Shown: piece by piece, positions 49,718-58,352 of the stretch | Numbering within the stretch: position 1 is the first letter of the stretch | How the letters are laid out: each line of letters opens with the position of its first letter | Assembly: GCA_021741245.1 (NCBI GenBank) | Contig: JAIOYF010000018.1 | Span: 1-61,664, forward strand | From: Paracoccaceae bacterium | GTDB taxonomy: Bacteria; Pseudomonadota; Alphaproteobacteria; Rhodobacterales; Rhodobacteraceae | Direction of reading: 5' to 3' | DNA: 61,664 nt | The notes under the pieces: model-generated | The model's database searches: none | Told to the model about the DNA's origin: nothing | Seen by the model: the letters and a program-made list of their open reading frames with translations, nothing else | Translations under genes and position numbers: made by a program

Positions 49718-50227
49718 CTATTCCGGTTTGAGCATCCGCAACAGCAATCCGTCTTTCTGCCAGAACTGGTGATACAGCGAGGCAGCAACATGGAGCGCGA
49801 TCAATCCGATGAACACCGGTTTGGCATAGGCGTGAAGTTCGCCATAGGGATCACCATAGTAATACCCCAGCAATCCCGTGATCGGCACACCAACCAACAG
49901 CACGTAAAACAGCCAGTGAGACACTTTTCCGGCCAATTCGATCATGCCGCTTGATGCGGGTGGTGGCGGCGCGCCGTTCTTCAGGCGCAGGGCAAGACGG
50001 ACCGCGACCAGAACAAGAATGGCGATCCCGAAATAGTAGTGAGTCCAAGCAAAAGTGCTATCAAACGCTGATGGCACTTGCCTCTCTTCAGCGGCTTCAA
50101 TGACCTCGGCCATGCTTTCGCCAAAGATAAGTTGCACAAAAACGAGGGCCGCGATCAGCCAATGCAGGCCGATCTGATATACGGAATAGCCCCGCACTGC
50201 GCCTTTTCGATTTTTCGTCGTGGTCAC
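49718..50227 (-). CDS. Cytochrome b561 family protein
   Basis: The 169-residue protein has four membrane helices with haem-b histidines in YQIGLHWLIAAL (His22), AWTHYYFGIAIL (about 62), KVSHWLFYVLL and LIALHVAASLYHQF. Prokaryotic b561 proteins pass electrons from quinol to superoxide or to periplasmic acceptors. The start is GTG at 50227 with AAAGGA upstream. It is the last gene of the minus-strand metal/redox run, 108 bases after the VIT gene. Confidence 0.92.
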   Translation of the reverse strand: MTTTKNRKGAVRGYSVYQIGLHWLIAALVFVQLIFGESMAEVIEAAEERQVPSAFDSTFAWTHYYFGIAILVLVAVRLALRLKNGAPPPPASSGMIELAGKVSHWLFYVLLVGVPITGLLGYYYGDPYGELHAYAKPVFIGLIALHVAASLYHQFWQKDGLLLRMLKPE

Positions 50228-50335
50228 GTCAATTTTCCTTTTGTCTCTCGTGATGAATGGATGGTTCGGCTTGGAACGCGGCGTGTGACCTTACTTTTTT
50301 GCTTCCGATCCGTGATTTGGGGGGCAAGGCTCGGC

Positions 50336-51034
50336 TTAGGCTGCCACGCCAAAGATCATTCCGACGGCGGCAGTGGCGGCCATGGCAAGGGCACCCCAGA
50401 ACGTCACGCGCAGGGCCCCCTTGACGATCCCCGCACCACCAGCCGAGGCCCCAAGGCCCCCAAGCACCGCAAGGCCGATCAGGGTCGTGCCCGCAACAAA
50501 CACCGATGTCTGAGCGACAGGGGTCACAAGCGCGATGATCAGCGGAATGACCGCCCCTGCGGCAAAGGTCATGGCCGAGACGACTGCCGCCTGAATAGGC
50601 TGGGCCATCACCGTCTCTGAAATGCCAAGCTCATCGCGCGCATGCGCGCCCAAGGCGTCTTTCTGGGTCAGTTGAACTGCAACCTGTCGGGCCAGATTTT
50701 CGTCCAACCCACGCCCGATATAAATACCGGTCAGCTCGTCCAACTCTGCCTCGGGCGTGTCCTCCAGCTCTTTAGCCTCGCGCGCCAGATCGGCCTGTTC
50801 AGCGTCTGTTTGCGAGGAGACAGAGACATACTCCCCCGCCGCCATCGACATGGCTCCCGCAACAAGTCCGGCCAATCCGGCGATCAGGATTTCCCCTTGC
50901 GCCGAGCCTGCAGCGGCCACGCCCACCACAAGGCTGGCTGTTGAAACAAGACCATCATTTGCGCCCAAGACAGCAGCACGAAGCCAGCCAATGCGGTGCA
51001 CCATGTGGATTTCGGAATGGGTCAATCTGCTCAT
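50336..51034 (-). CDS. VIT1/CCC1-family iron/manganese transporter
   Basis: The 232-residue protein starts LTHSEIHMVHRIGWLRAAVLGANDGLVSTASLVVGVA, the family's N-terminal signature, and has five membrane helices (SMAAGEYVSVSSQTDAEQADL in the cytoplasmic metal-binding loop). VIT/CCC1 proteins move Fe2+ or Mn2+ out of the cytoplasm. The ATG at 51034 is chosen. It follows the P1B ATPase by 16 bases, so two predicted divalent-metal exporters share one transcript. Confidence 0.92.
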   Translation of the reverse strand: MSRLTHSEIHMVHRIGWLRAAVLGANDGLVSTASLVVGVAAAGSAQGEILIAGLAGLVAGAMSMAAGEYVSVSSQTDAEQADLAREAKELEDTPEAELDELTGIYIGRGLDENLARQVAVQLTQKDALGAHARDELGISETVMAQPIQAAVVSAMTFAAGAVIPLIIALVTPVAQTSVFVAGTTLIGLAVLGGLGASAGGAGIVKGALRVTFWGALAMAATAAVGMIFGVAA

Positions 51035-51050
51035 TTTTGGGCTTTCCGTG

Positions 51051-52943
51051 TTAGGATGCGGTTTGGGGCAGCGGGGCATCGCTGTCGGCGGTGATCTGCC
51101 CGGTTTGTTTGGGCATGATGCGCAAGGCCCTCAGCGCATTGAGGATGACCGCAACATCGATCACCTCTTGCAGCAGCGCACCTTGCACAGGTGTCAGATA
51201 GCCAAATGCAGCAGCGATCATCCCAAGGATCGAAAGGCCAATCCCGACCGCAACACTTTCCAGCGCAATCCGGCGCGACCGTTGCGCGACCTCGATCCCC
51301 GGCAGCAGCCGATCAAGGTGGTCGACCAGCAGAACCACATCCGCCGCCTCGGCCGAGGCGGCAGCGCCACGCGCACCCATCGCCACGCCAATATCGGCAG
51401 CAGCAAGGGCGGGCGCGTCATTGACGCCATCACCCACCATCATGACGGGGCCATTCTTCCGCTCTGACAACACCAACAGCACCTTTTGGTCGGGGGTCAG
51501 ATCGGCGCAGACCGCATCAAGGCCCAGCCCCTCTGTCACCGCCTCGGCCACGGCACGACGGTCGCCAGTGGCCAGCAAGATGCGCTCCAACCCCAGCCGC
51601 CGTAGCCCGGCCAACAGGTCTGCAGTCCCAGACCGCAGCGCATCCGCCATGATGATATGGCCCATGATCTTTCCGTCGACGCCAAACGATACGACGACAG
51701 ACCCCGCAGCGATGACCGCCGAGTCAACACCCGCACCGCCCGTCGCTTTGGCCACGAAAGCCGCCCCGCCCACCACCACCTTGCGACCATCAATGGTGCC
51801 GCTGACCCCTTCACCGGGGGTTTCGACAACATTCTCAGGGATCGGCAAAGTGCCGCCATGCGCGCGCGCAGCGGCCACAATGGCCTGCGCAATCGGATGT
51901 TTTGACACCTGATCCAGCGATGCCGCGAAATGCAGAATGTCGTCCTTTGACATATCGCCTTGGGTCTGAACCGAAACGATCTGCGGGCGGCCATCGGTCA
52001 GGGTGCCGGTTTTATCAAGGATCAGCACCTTTATCCGCGCCAATGCCTCCAGCGGTTTTGCGCCTTTGATCAGCACACCAAAATGCGCCGCGCGCGACAG
52101 ACCGGCCACCAGCGCCACCGGAACGGCAAGGATCAGGGGGCAAGGTGTGGCCACCACCAGAACTGCCACGGCACGGATGGGGTCCCCGGTGAACCACCAC
52201 GCCGCTGTCGCAAGCACAACCGTCACCCCCAGAAACACCAATGAATAGCGATCCGCAAGCCGGGCCATAGGGGCCTTTGACGCCTGCGCCGCCTCGACCA
52301 GCCGGACGATCCCGGCATAGGTGCTGTCAGATGCCGCACGCGTGACGCGCAGATCAAACGCCTCCCCCGCATTGGTGGAGCCGCTCATCACATCTTGATC
52401 GCGGTTCATGCGCAGGGGCATCGACTCACCGGTCAGGGCAGACTGGTCCAGCATCGCGCTGTCGCTCTGGACGGTGCCATCGACCGGGGCCACGTCACCT
52501 TGGCGGATCAACAGCAGGTCGCCGGGGGCGATATCGTCCAGCGGCACCTCCTCCAGCGCGCCGTTCTTGTGGCGGGTGGCGGTGCGGGGCACGCGGGACA
52601 AAAGGTCGCTCATCTCGCGCCGGGCGCGACCCTCGGCAAAGCTTTCAAGGAAGGTGCCGCCCGAATACATCAACGCCACAACAGCCGCCGCCAACCCCTC
52701 ACCAAACAGCAAGGCGGCGGACATCGACAAGGCCGCGACGATGTCGAGGCCGACCTCGCCCTTGGCCAGACTGCGCAGAATTTCCACAACAAGCGCGGCA
52801 AGCACCGGTAACACACCCGCCGCCCAAACTTTGGTGGCAAGATCGGCTTGGCCGGATAATGAAAAGGCGAGGCCTAGGATCAGACCCAGCAGCGCCAAGG
52901 CCAGCAGGGCAATGTTCAGGCGGTTGATGGCTGCGGCGTTCAT
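51051..52943 (-). CDS. P1B-type heavy-metal ATPase with TPCP and QEVID signatures
   Basis: The 630-residue pump has the actuator LTGES (170-174), the transmembrane TPCP (266-269), phosphorylation site DKTGTLTDG with Asp310, the SKHP motif and GDGVNDAPALA. The C-terminal membrane segment has QEVID (592-596). There is no N-terminal metal-binding HMA domain and no Cys pair of the CPC type. TPCP plus QExxD is the signature I know for the P1B-5 group, linked to nickel and iron; the usual C-terminal haemerythrin domain is absent here. Its ATG overlaps the apbE stop (ATGA). Confidence 0.9.
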   Translation of the reverse strand: MNAAAINRLNIALLALALLGLILGLAFSLSGQADLATKVWAAGVLPVLAALVVEILRSLAKGEVGLDIVAALSMSAALLFGEGLAAAVVALMYSGGTFLESFAEGRARREMSDLLSRVPRTATRHKNGALEEVPLDDIAPGDLLLIRQGDVAPVDGTVQSDSAMLDQSALTGESMPLRMNRDQDVMSGSTNAGEAFDLRVTRAASDSTYAGIVRLVEAAQASKAPMARLADRYSLVFLGVTVVLATAAWWFTGDPIRAVAVLVVATPCPLILAVPVALVAGLSRAAHFGVLIKGAKPLEALARIKVLILDKTGTLTDGRPQIVSVQTQGDMSKDDILHFAASLDQVSKHPIAQAIVAAARAHGGTLPIPENVVETPGEGVSGTIDGRKVVVGGAAFVAKATGGAGVDSAVIAAGSVVVSFGVDGKIMGHIIMADALRSGTADLLAGLRRLGLERILLATGDRRAVAEAVTEGLGLDAVCADLTPDQKVLLVLSERKNGPVMMVGDGVNDAPALAAADIGVAMGARGAAASAEAADVVLLVDHLDRLLPGIEVAQRSRRIALESVAVGIGLSILGMIAAAFGYLTPVQGALLQEVIDVAVILNALRALRIMPKQTGQITADSDAPLPQTAS

Positions 52944-53911
52944 GCCGCGCGCTCGGGATATGCGCGGGCGGTGAAGAGGCCCCCGACGGTGGTTTCGCGA
53001 TAGCCATCGCCGTCACGGTCGATGAAGAGGGCGTTCAGGTTGTGTTTGCGGGCAAGGTCGGCGCCCACGGCACTGCCCCGCACCATCAAGGCGGTGGCCC
53101 AAGCGTCAGCCTCCATACAGGTCGCGGCCACCACCGTGACCGAGGCAGGCGAGGTGGCAAGCGGGCCACCACGTGCCGGGTCCATCGTATGGGACAGCCG
53201 CTTGCCGCCCACATCGACCCAATGGCGATAGTCGCCCGAGGTGGCGATGGCTGCGTTTTCCAGCGCCACAATGGAATGAGGGGTGCGGCTGTCGTGATCG
53301 GGGCGCTCGATGGCCACCGACCAAGGCGTGCCGTCGGGTTGCAGGCCCAGCGCACGCAACTCGCCATCAATCGCGACAAGCGCATCTTGGATACCGTGGG
53401 CCAACGCCACTTCGGCCAAACGGTCGACGCCATAACCTTTGGCGATGCCGGAGAGGTCCAACGTGACAGGCGCGTGTTTGCGGGCGCGGGCCACTGCTGC
53501 GTCAAGCTCCAGCACCTCATGGGCGGCGCGCCGGGTGGTGGCTAGGGCGGCGCGGATGGCGGGTTCGCTGGCCGGGTTCGGGCCATACCCCCATGCGGTG
53601 ACGGCGTCGCCCACCGCAATGTCAAAGGCCCCGTCCGAAGCGCGACCAATGGCCAGCGAGGCCGCAAGCACCGCCATCAGATGCGCGGGCAAGTCGACCC
53701 ATGTGCCGGGCGGGGCGGCGTTCAGGCGCATCAGGGCAGAGGTGGGCTTCCATGTCGACATCTGTTCATCGACCTGCGTCACAGCGGCAGCCATTGCGGC
53801 GGCGATGGGGCGGTCGTCATCCAGCTGTGCATGGAACAGCGCGGACCAGCGGGTGCCCATGGTTGGCCCGTTCAGGGCATGGCGGGTCAGGTCAGTAAAC
53901 GTCTTCGGCAT
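52940..53911 (-). CDS. apbE: FAD:protein FMN transferase ApbE
   Basis: ApbE covalently attaches FMN to Ser/Thr of extracytoplasmic redox proteins. The 323-residue protein has VDEQMSTWKPTSALMRLN, DLSGIAKGYGVDRLAEVA (the Mg/FAD loop), HTMDPARGGP and CMEADAWATALMV, all family hallmarks. No lipoprotein signal is evident, so export is uncertain. It overlaps the PepSY-reductase gene by 20 bases and lies in one transcript with a DUF2271 gene that carries a flavinylation-like motif. Confidence 0.95.
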   Translation of the reverse strand: MPKTFTDLTRHALNGPTMGTRWSALFHAQLDDDRPIAAAMAAAVTQVDEQMSTWKPTSALMRLNAAPPGTWVDLPAHLMAVLAASLAIGRASDGAFDIAVGDAVTAWGYGPNPASEPAIRAALATTRRAAHEVLELDAAVARARKHAPVTLDLSGIAKGYGVDRLAEVALAHGIQDALVAIDGELRALGLQPDGTPWSVAIERPDHDSRTPHSIVALENAAIATSGDYRHWVDVGGKRLSHTMDPARGGPLATSPASVTVVAATCMEADAWATALMVRGSAVGADLARKHNLNALFIDRDGDGYRETTVGGLFTARAYPERAA

Positions 53912-56096
53912 AGCGTCCCTCTGCTTTCAGGCGGGCGGGTGTCAGACCTTGGGGGGCAAGGATATCGGCAAGCGCCTCGGTCACGCCAACCGCCATGTCG
54001 CGCCCGCCGCACACAAGGATCTGCGCCCCATCAGCCACCAGTTGGGCCACGCGAGCCCCGTCACGGCGCAGCGCGTCTTGCACATAGCTGCGGGCAGCCG
54101 TGCGGGAAAAGGCGGTGGTCAGGGTGGCAAGGTTGCCGTCCTTGGCCCAATCCGACAGATCCTCGCCATAGAGCATGTCGCTGTCAGGGTGCCGTGCGCC
54201 GAACCACAGATGCATCGGGCGGTGCTGACGATTGGCGCGGACAAAGCCTGCCAGCGGGCCAATACCGGTGCCCGCACCGATCAGCAAAACGGGGCGGCGG
54301 CCACGGGCTGGGCGGAAGTCAGGATTGCGGCGCACAAAGGCCCGCGCTGTTTGACCCGGTTGCATATCCGTCAACTGGCCCGAGCACAGCCCATCAGGAT
54401 GCTTGCGAACGCAGATCTCCACAAAACCGTCGGCGGTGGCCGAGGCGAGCGAATAAAAGCGCGGGATCTGGGAGCCGTGCGGTACGACGCCCAAAAGATC
54501 GCCGGCTGCAAACTTCATCACGCCAAACCCGGTCAGACGACGCCACAGGGGCACTTTTGGCAGGGCAAAACGCAAGATGGCGGTGGGGGCTTGCACCTCA
54601 GTCCCATAGTCGCGGCGAGAGATCAGGGTCAGGCTCTCTGTCCGTGGGGTGACAGGTTGGTGGTGCAACTCCAGCACAAGCCCAAGTGCCGCGCCAAGGG
54701 CCCGGCCCCAACGGGCGAAATCTTGCGGGGATTGGCGGTCAACGCTGTCCATCGGCAAAAGGGTGTTCCACCCCTGCGCCTGCGCTGTGGCCGCGACCTC
54801 GCTGGCAAAGCCGCAATAGGCGGGAAAGCTGCGGTCGCCAAAGCCCAGAACAGCCAGCGGGATGGGCAAGGCGGGGGCGGCGGCAAGACGGTCCAGAAAC
54901 CCCTTGGCCGAGGATGGCGCGGTGCCATTGCCATAGGTTGCAGCCAGCACGATGATCCGGGCAGCATGGGCATAGCGGGTGGGCGCAAAGGCCGACATTG
55001 GCGCTGTATGAACCTTTTGCCCCGCCGCCGTCAGTGCGGCATGCAAGGTTGCGGCAAAGCCCCAGGTGCTGCCCCCCTCACTGCCGACCAGCAAGACGGT
55101 CTCGGCCTGACCGGCGCTGATGTTATGGCGCAGACGGGGCCGGGCGCGGCGTGCAGCAATCCACATGATTGTTCCTGTTGCCGCCATGATCGGCACGCCA
55201 AGCGCCATCAGGCCCAGCACAAGGCCCAGAACCATAGCGCCTTGGCCCGTGTGCAGCATGTAGATCGTCTCGGTCACCTGGTCCCACGCCGAAAGAGGCT
55301 GCCATGCCACAAGCATACCCGTACCTTGATCCACAAATCCTTGACCTGCGTCAGTCTTCAGCGTGAATGCATCGGTCAGATCGCCGGGATAGGGGAACGT
55401 CAGGTCGCGCAACGCCGAGACAGGGGTATCGTGCAGCGCCTGCATTTGGGACAGACTGAAACCACCCTGCCCGCTGACCTCTGGGAAAGGGGGCGGGCCA
55501 GAGCCTTCGGGCACAAACCCAAAGGTCGAAGCTGTCATCCAGAGCGCCGTGATCGACGATAAGGTAAGGCCAATTACGGCAATGCGGGCAATCTCGACGT
55601 GCAACCGTCCGGCAAGCGGGCCTTTCAGGCGCACAAGCACACGCCGCCAGCCGCCCGTCCGCCGCACAACAAGGGCGATACCGCTGATCGACAGCAGCAG
55701 CATGGACGCCGCCCCTACCGCCGCCACGATCCGCCCGGTGTCATCCAAAAACAGCGACCGGTGCAGGCTGGTCAGCCACCGCTGCACCGGCGAGATATCG
55801 GCACTGCCCACACCTTGGCCTGTTGCCGGGTCAATCACGGCACCACCGGGTGTGCCCGCGTCAAACCAAAAGGCCGTAATCTTGCCCGAGGGGGCGCGGT
55901 GGATCTGCTCCACCCCCGGATAGACGCCTTGGATCCGCGAGGCGAGCTCTGCCACGCTGAGCGTTGCCTCTGACTGCGCAGGTGCGCTTATGACCTCAAT
56001 CGCCGGAAAAACCGACAGAATGGAGCCTGACACGGCCAGCATGACAAGCAGCAACGCAGCGAAAAGACCGGGCCAACGGTGGACAGAGCGGATCAT
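53892..56096 (-). CDS. PepSY-TM / flavodoxin / ferredoxin-NADP reductase fusion
   Basis: The 734-residue fusion has an N-terminal PepSY-TM region (VHRWPGLFAALLLVMLAVSG, with other spans near 170 and 320), a flavodoxin domain starting ETVLLVGSEGGSTWGFA with ATYGNGTAPSSA, and a sulfite-reductase-flavoprotein-like FNR module with RFYSLASA, GAGTGIGPLAGF and an aromatic C-terminus. It should carry electrons from cytoplasmic NAD(P)H through FAD and FMN to a membrane acceptor. The ATG at 56096 is chosen over a longer frame that overlaps the DUF2271 gene. Next genes: DUF2271 14 bases before, apbE after. Confidence 0.9.
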   Translation of the reverse strand: MIRSVHRWPGLFAALLLVMLAVSGSILSVFPAIEVISAPAQSEATLSVAELASRIQGVYPGVEQIHRAPSGKITAFWFDAGTPGGAVIDPATGQGVGSADISPVQRWLTSLHRSLFLDDTGRIVAAVGAASMLLLSISGIALVVRRTGGWRRVLVRLKGPLAGRLHVEIARIAVIGLTLSSITALWMTASTFGFVPEGSGPPPFPEVSGQGGFSLSQMQALHDTPVSALRDLTFPYPGDLTDAFTLKTDAGQGFVDQGTGMLVAWQPLSAWDQVTETIYMLHTGQGAMVLGLVLGLMALGVPIMAATGTIMWIAARRARPRLRHNISAGQAETVLLVGSEGGSTWGFAATLHAALTAAGQKVHTAPMSAFAPTRYAHAARIIVLAATYGNGTAPSSAKGFLDRLAAAPALPIPLAVLGFGDRSFPAYCGFASEVAATAQAQGWNTLLPMDSVDRQSPQDFARWGRALGAALGLVLELHHQPVTPRTESLTLISRRDYGTEVQAPTAILRFALPKVPLWRRLTGFGVMKFAAGDLLGVVPHGSQIPRFYSLASATADGFVEICVRKHPDGLCSGQLTDMQPGQTARAFVRRNPDFRPARGRRPVLLIGAGTGIGPLAGFVRANRQHRPMHLWFGARHPDSDMLYGEDLSDWAKDGNLATLTTAFSRTAARSYVQDALRRDGARVAQLVADGAQILVCGGRDMAVGVTEALADILAPQGLTPARLKAEGRYAEDVY

Positions 56097-56109
56097 TCCA
56101 GCAACTCCC

Positions 56110-56580
56110 TTACATGTCGTAAACAAGCGAGGCGATATAGCGCCGCCCCGCATTGGACTTGCCCGCGCCATCGGTGGTCAGGGGAACGGCAACTTCGGAC
56201 GGGCCGTCGCGCATATCTTCGACAGCGGCATCGACATGCAGCACATAGCCCGCGTCAAACAACGCATCCGACAGATCAAGCGTGATGGACAGCTGACGCC
56301 CAGACCCGACGCTGGCCCCGGTTATGCCGTTGATTTCGGCGGTGTTTCCGCCCGTTGCGCGATACCAGTCGCTCAGATGCGAGTAATATTTCGTTTTGCG
56401 CCCAGCCATCCAAAGGCTGCCCTTATAGGCGCCGTTTGCGTCCGTCACATAAAAGGCAAGATAGGCCCCATTGCCCCCATAGGCGTTCAAGGTCGTCGTC
56501 ACTGTGACGGGGCGCGCCAGCGCCATGCCTGGGGCAATAAGGGCGGTGGTCACGGCCAAGGCGGCAAAAAGGGTCTTCAT
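56110..56580 (-). CDS. Exported DUF2271 protein with ApbE-type flavinylation motif
   Basis: The 156-residue protein has a signal peptide (MKTLFAALAVTTALIAPGMALA) and a beta-rich DUF2271 domain (YLAFYVTDANGAYKGSLWMAG, YSHLSDWYRA). Residues 84-93 read NGITGASVGS, close to the ApbE target pattern DxxSGATxT, with Thr87 as the likely FMN attachment site or Ser90 as alternative. Being first in the operon with the PepSY reductase and apbE makes it the obvious flavoprotein acceptor. No promoter consensus was picked out in the 188 bases upstream. Confidence 0.88.
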   Translation of the reverse strand: MKTLFAALAVTTALIAPGMALARPVTVTTTLNAYGGNGAYLAFYVTDANGAYKGSLWMAGRKTKYYSHLSDWYRATGGNTAEINGITGASVGSGRQLSITLDLSDALFDAGYVLHVDAAVEDMRDGPSEVAVPLTTDGAGKSNAGRRYIASLVYDM

Positions 56581-56768
56581 GGGTCATTTCCTTTCAGGTT
56601 TGGTGTCTGTGGATCTATGGGACCCAAGGCTGATGTCGTGCTGACGGATCGTCGAATATCGTGTCAGCTTGCCGTCAACGGGCGGGGTTTCTGGGGTCGG
56701 GACTGCTTTTGATCGACCGGCTTTCCCCTGCCCGCTGACGGGTGTTCATTGAGTGGTGTCGCGCCGGG

Positions 56769-57128
56769 TCAGTTCACCTGAACCTGAGGCGCAGCCCCGT
56801 TGCCGAAAAGCCCGTTGGCCGGGGGGGAAACCGTCCCGGCGGGTGCGGGGCTTGCACCCATGGCACAGGACCCTTCGTCCCCATCTTCATCGTCACAGTC
56901 TTCATCCTCGTCGTCATCATCATGATCGCCGTGATCGTCGTCATCGTCGTCGTCGTCATGGTCCCCACTGGCCAGCCAGAGCTTTTCGCCCAGCGTGGCC
57001 TTTGCATCGGCAAAAAAGGCCAGCGGGGCGCTTTCAGCGCCCAAACGACTGTTGGCCGCGATGGCGGGAATGGTCACCAGCGCACCAAGGGCTGTCGTCG
57101 CGGCAAGAATTGCGAATGTCGTCTTCAT
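56769..57128 (-). CDS. Small exported Asp-rich protein
   Basis: The 119-residue product has a signal peptide (MKTTFAILAATTALGALVTI) and an acidic block at residues 56-85 of Asp and Glu with four His and one Cys (starting DHDDDDDDDDHGDHDDDDED). A second Cys follows at about 88. The block should bind several divalent cations. No family is recognised. The DNA of the block is GAY-rich trinucleotide repeat. It is 148 bases downstream of the small PepSY gene and 188 bases upstream of DUF2271. Confidence 0.78.
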   Translation of the reverse strand: MKTTFAILAATTALGALVTIPAIAANSRLGAESAPLAFFADAKATLGEKLWLASGDHDDDDDDDDHGDHDDDDEDEDCDDEDGDEGSCAMGASPAPAGTVSPPANGLFGNGAAPQVQVN

Positions 57129-57276
57129 CGTGATCTCCTGATGTTGTGTTGGTGCCTGAAGGATTCGCACCCCGGACTGATCGCTTGCTGACGAAAGACG
57201 GCTTTGTGCTTCAGGTTGCGGTCAGAAAGCGGATGGGAGGGGGATTTCTCAACGGGGCCCGAGAGTCAGGTGCGCG

Positions 57277-57549
57277 TCAATCTTCGTATTCCACCTCCAG
57301 CACCTTGAGCGTGCTGGGATCAACCTTGACCTCGATGCCGCGACCCGTGGAATCGCGGCCTTTGATCTCATAGCAGCCATCGTCAATCTTGATGCGCCGG
57401 ACCGTCCAGCCCTGCGCCTCGGCCATTTCCTGAACTGCGGCGCGCGGTTGCCAATCGGCCATCGGCACGGTGCAGTCAACTTCGGCACGTGCGACACCTG
57501 TCGCCACAAGGGTTGCCATAACAATCACAATGGTCAGCGGGGCGCGCAT
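57277..57549 (-). CDS. Small exported PepSY-domain protein
   Basis: The 90-residue protein has a signal peptide (MRAPLTIVIVMATLVATGVARA) and a single PepSY_2-type domain (VQEMAEAQGWTVRRIKIDDGCYEIKGRD, then VDPSTLKVLEVEYED) with a Cys pair that could form a disulfide. Such proteins are often controlled by the neighbouring two-component system and are thought to bind metal or modulate sensors. It diverges from the response-regulator gene across 143 bases. Confidence 0.9.
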   Translation of the reverse strand: MRAPLTIVIVMATLVATGVARAEVDCTVPMADWQPRAAVQEMAEAQGWTVRRIKIDDGCYEIKGRDSTGRGIEVKVDPSTLKVLEVEYED

Positions 57550-57592
57550 CCTTCATACTCCGATCAAGATCAATTTATGTGGTTTGCGCCGC

Positions 57593-57638
57593 CAAGCTGA
57601 CGGCGGCCTGAAGCCACGGGCGGCCCTTCGTCAGCTTG
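57593..57638. promoter_or_regulatory. 10-bp inverted repeat in the PepSY / two-component divergent promoter
   Basis: CAAGCTGACG (57593-57602) and CGTCAGCTTG (57629-57638) are perfect inverted copies 26 bases apart. A short GCCGCC-N8-GGCGGC hairpin overlaps the left arm. Its place between regulator and target suits an operator for the response regulator; no T-run follows, so it is not a terminator. Confidence 0.5.
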
Positions 57639-57692
57639 ATGTCAGGCGGGCAGGTGAAACAGAGGGACCGCAACAGAACGGACGAGCCAAAG

Positions 57693-58352
57693 ATGCGTAT
57701 CTTGCTGATCGAAGACGACCTGGTGTTGGGGGCCGCCGTCCGCGACCAGATCGCAGCAGACGGCCACTCGCTTGATTGGGTCACACGGTTGGACGGCGCA
57801 CGTGATCACCTTGCAGTCGCGGCCTATGATCTGCTGCTGCTGGATCTGATGCTGCCAGATGGGCGCGGGATCCCGTTTCTGCGCGGCCTGCGGTCACACG
57901 GCAACGCATCACCCGTAATTATCCTGACGGCACTGGACCAGATTTCTGACCGGATCGAGGGGCTGAATGCCGGGGCCGATGACTATCTGGTCAAGCCCTT
58001 TGATCTGTCCGAATTGTCGGCGCGGATCGGGTCCGTTGCACGGCGCTATTCCGGCAACCCCAACCCGATTGTCACATTGGGCGAACTGGAGATTGATCTT
58101 GCCGCCCGCTCTGTGCGCGCAAAGGGCCGCGCGGTTCCGCTGACGGCCAAGGAATGGGTCTTGTTCGAGGCCTTCTTGCAACGCCCACAGCAACTGTTGT
58201 CCAAGGCGCAACTGGAAGAACGGCTGTACTCTTTCGACACCGAGATCGAAAGCAACACGATCGAGGTCCATGTCAGTCGATTGCGCAAAAAGCTGGGTGC
58301 CGCGGTGATCGAGACGGAACGGGGCCTTGGCTACAGGCTTGGCACGGCATGA
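57693..58352 (+). CDS. OmpR-family response regulator
   Basis: The 219-residue protein has a receiver with phosphoacceptor Asp51 (LLLLDLMLPDGRG), the acidic pair in LIEDD and the conserved Lys in YLVKPFDL, and a C-terminal OmpR/PhoB winged helix (VPLTAKEWVLFEAFLQRP, NTIEVHVSRLRKKL, IETERGLGYRLG). The ATG at 57693 gives a regular N-terminus. Translationally coupled to the kinase (ATGA), it likely controls the adjacent PepSY, Asp-rich and redox genes. Confidence 0.95.
   Translation: MRILLIEDDLVLGAAVRDQIAADGHSLDWVTRLDGARDHLAVAAYDLLLLDLMLPDGRGIPFLRGLRSHGNASPVIILTALDQISDRIEGLNAGADDYLVKPFDLSELSARIGSVARRYSGNPNPIVTLGELEIDLAARSVRAKGRAVPLTAKEWVLFEAFLQRPQQLLSKAQLEERLYSFDTEIESNTIEVHVSRLRKKLGAAVIETERGLGYRLGTA

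Noticed and set aside
51051-52943. Copper-transporting ATPase assignment
   Set aside because: There is no CPC motif and no N-terminal metal-binding domain; TPCP and QEVID point away from copper.
53439-55562. Long plus-strand open frame of 707 codons
   Set aside because: It is antisense to apbE and the PepSY-reductase fusion, which both have complete motifs. The product is low-complexity with no domain.
56894-56962. GAY-rich stretch as a simple-sequence repeat without coding role
   Set aside because: It is in frame in a protein with signal peptide and start, and His, Glu and Cys codons interrupt it.
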